41,932 nt of DNA from NCBI GenBank assembly GCA_020846715.1, contig JADLDK010000002.1:1-41932 (forward strand), given 5' to 3'. The stretch is from Armatimonadota bacterium. Lineage in GTDB: Bacteria > Armatimonadota > UBA5829 > DSUL01. Position numbers and translations under genes: made by a program. The notes below the pieces were generated by a model that saw only the letters and a list, made by a program, of their open reading frames with translations, made no database searches and was not told the DNA's origin. Below are positions 1 through 6,486 of the stretch, in pieces (the first letter of the stretch is position 1; each line of letters opens with the position of its first letter).

Positions 1-112
1 CCGAGTAGCAACAACACTGTTACACAAAACAACGCTCTCATGACCTCTCCTCTTCGCCGCATTCTGGGCGGCGATCCTCTTAGACGATCTCCGGCTTGAG
101 CAGTCTCACGCC
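1..112. repeat. Direct terminal repeat, left copy
   Basis: These 112 bases are identical to 41821-41932. An exact repeat at both ends of a contig is what an assembler gives for a circular or circularly permuted molecule, so the window is read as one complete genome of 41,820 unique bases. The copy contains the repressor 3' end (from 80) and, at 39-41 on the minus strand, the start codon of the secreted TPR gene. A true fixed terminal repeat of virion DNA is possible but less likely, because the repeat boundaries fall inside genes. Confidence 0.95.
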
Positions 113-616
113 TGTAAGGCGTTCATATAAGCGCACAATGGCGAGCCTGCCCTGATAGTTTTCCGCTCCTCCATCTGCTGAGCCAAGGCTCACATCCTTC
201 AAAGTAAGCAGATAGGAAAAGGCGATTGTCACCGCGTCCTCATTACTGGCCGCAGCCGCGATAGCTTCCACAATAGCCTCTGGCGGATCCGGGACCTGAA
301 ACCGGATAGAGCCTTTGGGGATTTCAGTGTTTCCATTAATGGCGTCAGCATCAGTGTCTTCAGCCCGTTCCCCATCACCGTATGCCCAGACCAGCCACGC
401 GGACTCTGGCTCTGCAATCGCCGCGGCCCATTGTTTGACTGTAGAAATACTCGGCACTACGCCCTGGAGCATTCGGTGAAGGGTGACGTGTCCGATCCCC
501 GTAACCTTTGCGGCATCGCGTGTGCTGCCTAGCCCGTGAGCGGCAAATGCTTGTTGGACTCGACGCGCAAAGGTCATGCTCGTTCGCCTCGACTCCGCCA
601 GCGTGACGACCTCCAC
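80..616 (-). CDS. Phage repressor-like HTH protein
   Basis: 178 residues from a GTG at 616. The N-terminal part (about 18-70) reads as a helix-turn-helix domain, with a TGIGHVTLHRML recognition-helix region. The rest is acidic and lacks the Ser-Lys pair of LexA/CI peptidases, so SOS self-cleavage is not apparent. Divergent placement against the small XRE gene at 706 with an operator between them makes this the likely lysogeny repressor. The GTG lies five bases after a TAGAAT -10 box, so the transcript would be leaderless; an internal ATG at 577 with a weak GAGG upstream is the alternative (165 residues). On the circular map the next minus-strand gene starts 38 bases beyond its stop, so the repressor probably heads a lysogenic operon. 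The role is inferred from position and HTH, not strong family similarity. Confidence 0.72.
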   Translation of the reverse strand: MEVVTLAESRRTSMTFARRVQQAFAAHGLGSTRDAAKVTGIGHVTLHRMLQGVVPSISTVKQWAAAIAEPESAWLVWAYGDGERAEDTDADAINGNTEIPKGSIRFQVPDPPEAIVEAIAAAASNEDAVTIAFSYLLTLKDVSLGSADGGAENYQGRLAIVRLYERLTGVRLLKPEIV

Positions 617-621
617 ACCTT

Positions 622-650
622 ATTCTAACACACCGGGAGCTAGTTGTAAA
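622..650 (-). promoter_or_regulatory. Repressor promoter (leftward)
   Basis: On the minus strand, TTTACA (650-645), a 17-base spacer and TAGAAT (627-622) form a good sigma70-type promoter. The expected start point is at or within a base or two of the GTG at 616, giving a leaderless or nearly leaderless mRNA. It mirrors the rightward promoter, which has the same -10 hexamer. Confidence 0.75.
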
Positions 651-663
651 AAATCTTTTCTCA

Positions 664-689
664 GAGTGTTGACATATATGGAAACACTC
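664..689. promoter_or_regulatory. Operator-like inverted repeat
   Basis: GAGTGTT (664-670) and AACACTC (683-689) are perfect 7-base arms around a 12-base centre. The repeat covers the -35 box (669-674) and most of the spacer of the rightward promoter, so a dimeric repressor bound here would block Cro-like and early transcription. A half-site resembling it (TAACAC, 626-631) overlaps the leftward -10 region. Confidence 0.65.
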
Positions 690-697
690 AGTAGAAT
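669..697 (+). promoter_or_regulatory. Early rightward promoter
   Basis: Consensus TTGACA (669-674), a 17-base spacer and TAGAAT (692-697). The predicted start is near 704, two bases before the ATG at 706, so the Cro-like gene would be translated from a leaderless mRNA; no Shine-Dalgarno precedes that ATG. It probably also drives the early operon, since no gap before 11652 shows a better promoter. Confidence 0.8.
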
Positions 698-705
698 CAA
701 GTGTA

Positions 706-948
706 ATGGAACCGTTAATGGAAACAACACAAGGGGCAAACATTCGTGCAGAACGCGTGCGCTATCGACTGACACAGCAAGAGCTTGCAAGCGAGCTGGG
801 GCTACTGAGATCAACGGTAGTGGAGGTAGAGCAGAGCAAGCTAGAGATCAGCCAACCGGAATACGTGCGGTGGCTGACAGGAATTAACCGACTGGCCGCG
901 CACAAGGCGGAACCGCGTACGCCTGCGGAATGCGGGGCTGGCAACTGA
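706..948 (+). CDS. Cro-like XRE-family regulator
   Basis: 80 residues. Residues about 11-60 form an XRE/Cro helix-turn-helix: helix 2 TQQELASELGL, a turn, then the recognition helix LRSTVVEVEQSK. The short size, divergent orientation and promoter overlapping the operator fit a Cro-type early switch protein. A second in-frame ATG at 718 also lacks a Shine-Dalgarno site. The C-terminal 20 residues look disordered. It could instead be an activator; the call rests on HTH pattern and location. Confidence 0.75.
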   Translation: MEPLMETTQGANIRAERVRYRLTQQELASELGLLRSTVVEVEQSKLEISQPEYVRWLTGINRLAAHKAEPRTPAECGAGN

Positions 949-954
949 TCAGAA

Positions 955-1077
955 AGTTTTCTTTTCGGTGCGGGGCATAGGGCGAACTCGCGTTGTGGTT
1001 GTCCCCGCGAGCCGAAAGAAGCGCCAGCAATCGGGCTGGCAAAGTAAAGCCCCGGGCTGCTGGAACAGTCCGGGGCG
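955..1077 (+). ncRNA. Structured early leader RNA
   Basis: Between the Cro-like stop and the next start codon lie several perfect stems. TTTCGG (963-968) pairs with CCGAAA (1012-1017). Inside it either GCGGGG (970-975) with CCCCGC (1003-1008) or CTCGCG (987-992) with CGCGAG (1006-1011) can form, but not both. Two further hairpins follow: GCCAGC/GCTGGC (1023-1028/1035-1040) and GCCCCGG/CCGGGGC (1049-1055/1070-1076). No U-tract follows, so it is not a simple terminator. Position and switchable pairing suggest an attenuator, a put-like antitermination RNA or a protein-binding leader. Function is inferred. Confidence 0.5.
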
Positions 1078-1093
1078 ATAGAAAGGAACCGAG

Positions 1094-1141
1094 ATGTTAG
1101 TCCAATTCCTACGGGATTATACCACAGGAGGGACGCGATGA
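1094..1141 (+). CDS. Possible 15-residue leader peptide
   Basis: An ATG with an AAAGGA ribosome site (1082-1087) opens a 15-codon frame (MLVQFLRDYTTGGTR) whose TGA overlaps the ATG of the next gene (1138) as ATGA. It directly follows the structured leader. The tight coupling, the rule throughout this operon, argues that it is translated, but an uncharacterised peptide this short may only load ribosomes. Confidence 0.4.
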   Translation: MLVQFLRDYTTGGTR

Positions 1142-1341
1142 GCCGCTTTGCGCAGGGTCCGCGTGACCCTCAGCGACCTTCCGAGACCTTCGACGACTAC
1201 CAGGACCGCGTCAACGGCGATGATTCGGAGTTCGAAGGCAAGTACAACCGGATGTTCAAGTACGGCGTCCAGGGTGATGCCGTGGATCCGGACGTGGATG
1301 ACTACGACTTTCGGGACTGGTGGGAGGAGCGTGGGCGATGA
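1138..1341 (+). CDS. Hypothetical acidic early protein
   Basis: 67 residues, strongly acidic and aromatic-rich, ending in YDFRDWWEERGR. No family recognised and no membrane segment or cysteine. The start has GGAGG at 1126-1130 within the leader peptide. The stop overlaps the next start by ATGA. As the first gene of the early operon, with a DNA-mimic-like charge, it could target a host enzyme, but that is speculation from composition alone. Confidence 0.65.
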   Translation: MSRFAQGPRDPQRPSETFDDYQDRVNGDDSEFEGKYNRMFKYGVQGDAVDPDVDDYDFRDWWEERGR

Positions 1342-1673
1342 CGACACTGCATTCTCACTGCACGCGTTGCGGACGGGAACTGACAGATCTCGATCGTAAA
1401 GTGGACGGAATGGGCCTGCACTGCCGCCTCCATGCACCACATAGGCGGCGAGTTCGACTCTTCGCTGTACACGAGGACGGATCCAGAACCTACAAGCTCT
1501 ACTCACTGACACATGCCGGGCGAGCACTCTCCTACGAGGTGCGAGTCAATACCACTACCGGCGAGTTCTCCTGCACCTGCCCGGACTTCGCATTCCGCGG
1601 CAACTTCTGCAAACACTGTGACCGCGCGTTGGCACATGCGACCAGGCGCGCGGGAAGGGGTGGCGTGAAATGA
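1338..1673 (+). CDS. SWIM zinc-finger protein
   Basis: 111 residues from the ATG at 1338, which overlaps the previous stop; an earlier in-frame start at 1320 would overlap that gene more. The N-terminus has a CTRCG pair. Near residue 80-95 the pattern CTCPDFAFRGNFCKH matches the SWIM motif CxCx(n)CxH, a small zinc fold for DNA or protein contacts. SWIM proteins often act with recombination machinery, and the next gene is a RecA-like ATPase, which fits. The assignment to SWIM is from the motif; the partner is inferred. Confidence 0.7.
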   Translation: MTTLHSHCTRCGRELTDLDRKVDGMGLHCRLHAPHRRRVRLFAVHEDGSRTYKLYSLTHAGRALSYEVRVNTTTGEFSCTCPDFAFRGNFCKHCDRALAHATRRAGRGGVK

Positions 1674-2554
1674 CAACCTTCCAGAAAGCCGAACGCAGGC
1701 GCGCGAAGGCGCGCATCCTCATCGAAGGCCCATCCGGCAGCGGCAAGAGCTATTCAGCGCTGCGTCTGGCCAAGGGCTTTGGCGGCAAGATCGCCGCTAT
1801 CGACACCGAGCACGGCAGTCTGTCGATGTACTCCGACGTCACGGATTTCGACGTGATGGACATGAGTGCGCCGTTTTCGCCTCAGCGCTATGTGGAGGCG
1901 ATCAAGGCCGCGGAAGAAGCCGGCTACGACGTGCTCATCATCGACTCAATCACGCACGAGTGGTCTGGCGAAGGCGGTTGCCTGGACATCCTCGAAAAGA
2001 CACCGGCGCCGGGCGGGAATCAGTGGGGGCGATGGGCTGCTGTGACGCCGCTGCATCAGCGCTTCATCGAGACGATGCTCCAGAGCTCCTTGCACATCAT
2101 TGCTACTACCCGCTCAAAAACGGAATGGGCGCAAGGCGATGACAAAAAGCCGAAGAAGCTCGGGCTGGCGCCGCAGCAGCGTGACGGCATTGATTACGAG
2201 TTCACGATGGTTTTTAGCGTCCAGGCTGACAACCACGTCGCCAGCGTCACCAAAGACCGCACAGCGCAGTTCGATGAGTATCTGCAGATCATCGACGAAA
2301 AGACCGGGGCGAAGATCGTGAAATGGCTGGAGAGCGGCGCTGATGTGCCTGTTCCGACTGCGCCAGCAGAGGTCTCGGACAATGACCTGAAGGAGCTGCG
2401 CGAGCACGTGCGTTCTCAGGCGAAGGCTGCTGGTATGGCGGCAGGGCAGTTCATGGCTCTCATCAAGTCGGTGCAGCCGAATGGGAGGCTGGTGGAGTGC
2501 ACCGAGCGTCAGCTGAATGACATCAGCGCGAAACTGAACGGAGGCCAGAAGTGA
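1670..2554 (+). CDS. AAA/RecA-like ATPase, Sak4-like
   Basis: 294 residues. Walker A is GPSGSGKS (20-27) and Walker B is DVLIIDS (87-93, Asp92). The fold is that of phage AAA_24 ATPases, to which Sak4-type single-strand annealing proteins belong. Sak4-like proteins promote annealing or recombination with a phage SSB; an SSB-like gene lies at 10059 in the same operon. The C-terminal 70 residues are a separate small helical region. Start ATG overlaps the SWIM gene stop. A role as DNA-repair or replication ATPase is likely; the exact Sak4 assignment is from family resemblance. Confidence 0.78.
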   Translation: MTTFQKAERRRAKARILIEGPSGSGKSYSALRLAKGFGGKIAAIDTEHGSLSMYSDVTDFDVMDMSAPFSPQRYVEAIKAAEEAGYDVLIIDSITHEWSGEGGCLDILEKTPAPGGNQWGRWAAVTPLHQRFIETMLQSSLHIIATTRSKTEWAQGDDKKPKKLGLAPQQRDGIDYEFTMVFSVQADNHVASVTKDRTAQFDEYLQIIDEKTGAKIVKWLESGADVPVPTAPAEVSDNDLKELREHVRSQAKAAGMAAGQFMALIKSVQPNGRLVECTERQLNDISAKLNGGQK

Positions 2555-2742
2555 GCAGGGTCGGCGATTTGCTGCTGGAGAAGCAGGCGGAGATTGACGC
2601 GTTGAAGCGCGAGCTGCTGGCGCGGGACGATGAGGTTCTGCGCTACGCATTTGTGGTTCTGGTGGTCGGAGTGCTTCTGATTTGCGTGGCGTTCTCTGCT
2701 GGCGCCGGTTGCGAGGCTCAGCGCCTCGCGGGGGGATGGTGA
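2551..2742 (+). CDS. Small single-pass membrane protein
   Basis: 63 residues from GTG (GTGA overlap with the previous stop). Residues 1-31 form a charged amphipathic helix with heptad-like spacing, followed by one strong transmembrane segment (about 32-52, YAFVVLVVGVLLICVAFSAG). No known family. Probably an inner-membrane early protein such as a superinfection or host-interaction factor; that is inference. Confidence 0.6.
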   Translation: MSRVGDLLLEKQAEIDALKRELLARDDEVLRYAFVVLVVGVLLICVAFSAGAGCEAQRLAGGW

Positions 2743-3122
2743 TGGAAATCAAAGAGACGGAAAAACAGAAGATTGTGAACAAACTCAACCGCTATGCTCA
2801 GGTCTTCGACGAGCACATGCGGGAGCCGGTGGGTGACGCTGACTTGGAGAAGATGCTGAACCACGCGGGCGCGCCGGTTGGGCGGGCGCTGGTTGACCTG
2901 GCGGTGGCCTGTGTGACGCTCAGTGTGGATGGGAACGAATTCAGCGCGCTCTCAGACGTCAGAGAGCTGGCGCAACGCATGTTTTACGATGATGAGAGCT
3001 TCTTGGTCTTTGAAGGGATTGCGAAGCGCCGCGCTATCGAGCTGGCGATACTGATGATGCGCAGAGCGGACACGCGTGTCATCAACGAGGGCTGGGTGTC
3101 GGAGCCGCTGGAGGACGGCTGA
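2742..3122 (+). CDS. Hypothetical early protein
   Basis: 126 residues from ATG 2742, six bases after a run of G (2731-2735); ATG 2736 is an alternative. Mostly helical by composition, no cysteine motif beyond a single Cys, no membrane segment. No family recognised. The stop overlaps the next start by one base (TGATG), so it is co-translated with its neighbours. Confidence 0.65.
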   Translation: MEIKETEKQKIVNKLNRYAQVFDEHMREPVGDADLEKMLNHAGAPVGRALVDLAVACVTLSVDGNEFSALSDVRELAQRMFYDDESFLVFEGIAKRRAIELAILMMRRADTRVINEGWVSEPLEDG

Positions 3123-3295
3123 TGGCGCTTTTGATTGTGAACATCGCGGTGCTCGTTTTGGCCTTGCTAGTGCTGGCAGTCACCGTGCTTCGGTATCGCC
3201 GGTTGACTCCCAGAATAGATCGGCTCTTTGAGGAAGACGGCTACGAGTTGACGAGCAAGGGTCAGAAAGTGTCGGAGGAAAGCACAGATGAGTAG
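3122..3295 (+). CDS. Small membrane-anchored protein
   Basis: 57 residues starting MALLIVNIAVLVLALLVLAV, a clear N-terminal transmembrane segment (about 3-22) followed by a basic stretch and an acidic cytoplasmic tail ending STDE. Start overlaps the upstream stop; the end overlaps the next ATG by eight bases. Function unknown. It and the gene at 2551 are the only two membrane proteins early in this operon. Confidence 0.6.
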   Translation: MALLIVNIAVLVLALLVLAVTVLRYRRLTPRIDRLFEEDGYELTSKGQKVSEESTDE

Positions 3296-3614
3296 CACTT
3301 TGTTGCCGTGTCCGTTTTGTGATGGGCCTGCACAGCTGCGGAGTTTCCCGCGCGGCGCAGATGGCCGAAACGATTATGCGGTAGGGTGCCGCACATGCGA
3401 CGCTGCAACGCGGGTGATGAAAGAGAAATGGCTGGTGACGTCGGCGTGGAACCGTCGTACGGAGATGACACCTGCCGTCGAAGCGGTGTTTGACCTGCAT
3501 CGGGAAATAAATCGCGCGGAGCAGGAGATGGCGCTAATTGTGAATAGGCTTGGAGTCGCGCTTGAGCGGTTCACTTTCAGAATAAACAAAGAAGAGGCTG
3601 TCACAGATGAGTAA
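3288..3614 (+). CDS. Lar-like zinc-ribbon protein 1
   Basis: 108 residues. The first half has the layout of the Lar restriction-alleviation family: LLPCPFCDG, then about 25 residues to CRTC, then a SAWNRR ending. A helical extension of about 50 residues follows that the five neighbouring copies lack. In Rac prophage, Lar alleviates type I restriction; many phage homologues share only the zinc ribbon and are uncharacterised. First of six tandem paralogues. Confidence 0.7.
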   Translation: MSSTLLPCPFCDGPAQLRSFPRGADGRNDYAVGCRTCDAATRVMKEKWLVTSAWNRRTEMTPAVEAVFDLHREINRAEQEMALIVNRLGVALERFTFRINKEEAVTDE

Positions 3615-3828
3615 ACCTAAGTTGGAATTAAAACAGTGCGTGTATTGTGGCGGACAAGCACGGGTTCTTCTGCGTCGGCCATGCACCTGGCGCGTGCAGT
3701 GCGACCGCTGCTACGCCAGAGGTGAACAGTGGTACCCGACGTCAGACGAGGCGGCGGCAGAGTGGAATCGTTGGATGGGAGCAGTGGGCGAGAAGATCGA
3801 AGCTGACCAGGAGAGGAACGGAGGATGA
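3607..3828 (+). CDS. Lar-like zinc-ribbon protein 2
   Basis: 73 residues. CVYCGG and CDRC supply four zinc ligands, followed by the family's AAAEWNRW signature. It is the most diverged of the six copies: the first knuckle is CVYC rather than CPFC and the tail is WNRW rather than WNRR. Start and stop both overlap neighbours. Function within the array is unknown. Confidence 0.65.
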   Translation: MSKPKLELKQCVYCGGQARVLLRRPCTWRVQCDRCYARGEQWYPTSDEAAAEWNRWMGAVGEKIEADQERNGG

Positions 3829-4031
3829 GCACACCTGACCTGTTGCCCTGCCCGTTCTGCGGTGGGAAAGCAAGCCTTCGCAGTTGGGCACCGCGCGGGA
3901 GGGTGCGCGCCTATTATGCTGTGTGCTCCACGTGCATGGCCATGTCTGCGGATTATCGAGACGAGGTGTTGCTAGAGGTCGCGTGGAACCGGCGCGCCGA
4001 TAGTGAGTCAGAGGAGATGCCAGATGATTGA
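3825..4031 (+). CDS. Lar-like zinc-ribbon protein 3
   Basis: 68 residues, close to the canonical Lar pattern: LLPCPFCGGKASL, YYAVCSTC, EVAWNRRAD. The last residues (SESEEMPDD) nearly match the end of copy 4, and the DNA there is part of an 83-base direct repeat, so copies 3 to 5 arose by recent tandem duplication. ATGA overlap with copy 2. Confidence 0.72.
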   Translation: MSTPDLLPCPFCGGKASLRSWAPRGRVRAYYAVCSTCMAMSADYRDEVLLEVAWNRRADSESEEMPDD

Positions 4032-4259
4032 GGCGGCGAAGCTGAAACCCTGTCCGTTTTGTGGTCGTGAGTTGCCGTTTTTATCACATTACGACGAGGG
4101 TTACTGGCTGGTGCAGTGCACACAGTGCTTTGCGAAGACGCTGCGTTGTCCGACTGAAGAATCCGCTGCGGATGCCTGGAACCGTCGCGCCGATAGTGAG
4201 CAGGAGGAGATGCCAGATGATTGAAGCGGCGGAGCTGAAACCCTGTCCGTTTTGCGGTG
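3984..4259 (+). repeat. Near-identical 83-bp direct repeat in Lar array
   Basis: About 83 bases at 3984-4066 and 4177-4259 (offset 193) match with only a few mismatches. Each copy covers the 3' end of one Lar-like gene (the WNRRADSE...MPDD tail), the overlap, and the start of the next (MIEAA.LKPCPFCG). The 193-base unit equals one gene length, the signature of recent unequal exchange. Confidence 0.85.
4024..4224 (+). CDS. Lar-like zinc-ribbon protein 4
   Basis: 66 residues from ATG 4024, eight bases inside copy 3; an upstream in-frame start at 4003 would add MSQRRCQ but lies in the repeat. Motifs are KPCPFCGRE, VQCTQCFAK and DAWNRRAD. N-terminus and C-terminus are nearly the same as those of its neighbours, while the middle differs, so selection or recombination has diversified the core between the two zinc knuckles. 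Confidence 0.7.
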   Translation: MIEAAKLKPCPFCGRELPFLSHYDEGYWLVQCTQCFAKTLRCPTEESAADAWNRRADSEQEEMPDD

Positions 4260-4429
4260 AAGAAGCGCGGTTGCTTAAAGATTGCGACAACTTTCTTAAG
4301 TGGCGGGTGCAGGTGCAGTGTATGGGCTGCGTTGTGGAGACGCGGCTTTTCCCGACTCAAAAAGCCGCCACGGATTTTTGGAACACACGCGCCGAACGAC
4401 CTGCTAAGAAAGGATTGAGCGAGGAATGA
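4217..4429 (+). CDS. Lar-like zinc-ribbon protein 5
   Basis: 70 residues from ATG 4217, overlapping copy 4 by eight bases. The first 13 residues differ from copy 4 only at the Glu/Lys position. Motifs: KPCPFCGEEA, VQCMGC, ATDFWNTRAE. The tail loses the MPDD ending and is lysine-rich. Start choice follows the repeat structure. Confidence 0.7.
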   Translation: MIEAAELKPCPFCGEEARLLKDCDNFLKWRVQVQCMGCVVETRLFPTQKAATDFWNTRAERPAKKGLSEE

Positions 4430-4677
4430 GCACGATTACTAAAGATCCGGTGATGCCGTGTCCGTTCTGCGGCGATGACGCCGAAGTGTATCTTGCTCGC
4501 GCGGGAGAGTTTGAAGAGATGGCAGTCTTCTACGTCCAATGCTGCGCTTGCCGCGCGCGTACCAATCTCAAGGGCAGCTACGAAGAAGCGATGGCGTCCT
4601 GGCATCGCCGCGACGCAGAGGACAAACTCCGGTTCCAAATCAGGAAGCTGGAACAGGTGAATGATGAAGATACTTAA
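4426..4677 (+). CDS. Lar-like zinc-ribbon protein 6
   Basis: 83 residues. MPCPFCGDDAEV and CCACRAR give the two knuckles (a run of three cysteines in CCAC), then EEAMASWHRRD replaces the usual AWNRR. A short charged coiled-coil-like tail follows. Last member of the array, and its end overlaps the small gene before the integrase. Confidence 0.68.
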   Translation: MSTITKDPVMPCPFCGDDAEVYLARAGEFEEMAVFYVQCCACRARTNLKGSYEEAMASWHRRDAEDKLRFQIRKLEQVNDEDT

Positions 4678-4798
4678 GACGTACAAGCCGGATCCAGAAC
4701 GAGAGGCGCGAGCTTTTGAAGTGCTGCTGCGGGAGCTTGAGAAGGCGCGTCCGAAGGCTGAAGAGCAGACGGAAAAACCTGTAGGTACACACACATGA
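4661..4798 (+). CDS. Small protein preceding integrase
   Basis: 45 residues (44 from the second ATG, 4664), charged and helical: MMKILKTYKPDPERE at the N-terminus, then an amphipathic Leu/Glu helix. Its stop overlaps the integrase ATG as ATGA, so it controls or accompanies integrase translation. No family recognised. Size, charge and position next to a serine integrase make a directionality-factor role conceivable, but nothing in the sequence proves it. Confidence 0.5.
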   Translation: MMKILKTYKPDPEREARAFEVLLRELEKARPKAEEQTEKPVGTHT

Positions 4799-6486
4799 GG
4801 GCGGCAGTTTATATGCGCGTCAGCACGGAAGAGCAACGCGAACGGCAGACCATCGAAACGCAGAAGGCTTTCGCGCTACGCTACTGCGAGCAAGCCGGAA
4901 TCACGATCGCGGACTGGTACGCTGACGAAGGTGTCTCCGGAACGGTTGCGCTGGAGTCCAGGACGCAGGGAGCCCGACTCCTGGCAGATGCGATCGCCGG
5001 GCGCTTCGAGATCGTCCTGGTCTATCGAGTGGACCGTCTAGGGCGGGACACGTGGATAATCGAGGACGCTGTTCGGCGGTTGCGAGCCGCGTCCGTCCGC
5101 TTTGCCAGCATAACGGAGATGTTCGACGCCGCCACGCCACACGGCAAACTGCTCCAGTCCATTCTCGGCGCCACAGCGACTTATGAGCGTGACGTCATTG
5201 TGGCGCGATCAATCGAGGCCACGCGTCGGCTGGCGCAAGAGGGCGCGTGGATGGGCGGCATCGTGCCCTATGGTTACAAGGTCGTGGGTGACGGACGCAA
5301 CCGTCGTCTGGCGGTCTCCGAGGACGCGTTACCGGGACTCGAGATGTCGGAGGCTGACGTCATCCGCCTCATTTTCAAACTCTCGGCCGAGGATGGCAAA
5401 TCCTGCAGTCTCATCGCCGACCACCTGAACGCCCTGGGCGTACCGCCAAGCTACGCCAAGGATGAACGCAAGGTACTGCGCGGCAAGCGCAAACAAGCCA
5501 CGGCTGGCATCTGGCGCCAAGGCAGGGTGGGAAACCTGATCCGTTCGTCGACGTACAAGGGTGTCCACGTCTACGGCAAACGGACACGCGGTGGGGCGGA
5601 GCCCATAGAACGCCTGTGTGCGCCGATTGTCTCGGAGGCCGTGTGGGACGCCGCGCAGGCGACTCTACGAAAAAATTTCCTCTTCTGTGTCCGCAACAGC
5701 CGTCGACAGTACCTGCTGCGCGCGCTGATTCGTTGCGGTACCTGCGGTCGCTCCTTTACGGGGGTGCCAGCCAAAGACTATGCCGACGGACGGTTCCGCT
5801 CTTACTACCGGTGCAGCGGTCGCAACCACTACAGGGCTGTGTATGGCGCTGACAAGTGTGATGCGCCAAACGTCAACGGCGAGGATCTGGAGCGCGAAAT
5901 CGTGTCTGATATTCTCGGATTCCTAACGCATCCGCAGACAGTCATCAAACAGCTCACAAGGCGGATGGAGAAGGAGATCGGCGCGGACGGCAGCCGGGCG
6001 AAAGCAGCGGAGCGCTGGCGCCGGCGGCTGGCTGGACTGAACACAGAACGGGACCGCATTCTGGTCTTGTTTCGCAAAGACCTCATCACTGAAGAAGAGC
6101 TGCAGCAGCAGCTCGACGATATTCGGGCGGCGTCCGATTTGGCCAGCAAGGAACTGGCGAAACTCAGCGCTGGCGCTGACCGTGAGACTCAGTTGGCGGA
6201 TTATCTCAACAGAGCCGAGCAGATACTGCACAAGCTGAAAGGGCTGGCGGCAGGAGACCTCAGCTATAGCGTCAAGCGCGCGTTGGTCGAGGCGCTGGTG
6301 GGAGGAATCAAGATCAAGGCGACAGAGATGCCTGATGGTCGCAAGGCAGCGCGAGTACTGGTGACGTACCTCTTTGCGCCGGTCAGAACTGGGATTGATA
6401 ACCACACGGACATCCATGCGGATATCAATCCGGGTTTGGAGCGTAGCTTCACGCTCATCGCGCGCACGCGAGGCGCGAAGCAATGA
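4795..6486 (+). CDS. Large serine recombinase (integrase)
   Basis: 563 residues. The resolvase catalytic domain (1-145) has the nucleophile Ser10 in YMRVSTEEQ and the VYRVDRLGRD block (76-85) with the conserved arginines. A recombinase domain follows (about 155-290), then a zinc ribbon with Cys314, Cys317, Cys340 and Cys355, and a coiled-coil region (about 390-470) as in phage large serine integrases. The enzyme would integrate the phage by recombining attP with a host attB, needing a separate directionality factor for excision. Unusually it sits inside the early operon, overlapping genes on both sides, with no non-coding DNA nearby for attP. No catalytic residue appears lost. Confidence 0.93.
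   Translation: MRAAVYMRVSTEEQRERQTIETQKAFALRYCEQAGITIADWYADEGVSGTVALESRTQGARLLADAIAGRFEIVLVYRVDRLGRDTWIIEDAVRRLRAASVRFASITEMFDAATPHGKLLQSILGATATYERDVIVARSIEATRRLAQEGAWMGGIVPYGYKVVGDGRNRRLAVSEDALPGLEMSEADVIRLIFKLSAEDGKSCSLIADHLNALGVPPSYAKDERKVLRGKRKQATAGIWRQGRVGNLIRSSTYKGVHVYGKRTRGGAEPIERLCAPIVSEAVWDAAQATLRKNFLFCVRNSRRQYLLRALIRCGTCGRSFTGVPAKDYADGRFRSYYRCSGRNHYRAVYGADKCDAPNVNGEDLEREIVSDILGFLTHPQTVIKQLTRRMEKEIGADGSRAKAAERWRRRLAGLNTERDRILVLFRKDLITEEELQQQLDDIRAASDLASKELAKLSAGADRETQLADYLNRAEQILHKLKGLAAGDLSYSVKRALVEALVGGIKIKATEMPDGRKAARVLVTYLFAPVRTGIDNHTDIHADINPGLERSFTLIARTRGAKQ

Noticed and set aside
2114..2788. 224-codon antisense frame under the ATPase
   Set aside because: Low-complexity Arg/Pro/Ser product; overlaps three coupled real genes.
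3984..4259. Direct repeats considered as a CRISPR-like array
   Set aside because: Only two copies, both coding, with a 193-base unit equal to one gene; no cas genes.
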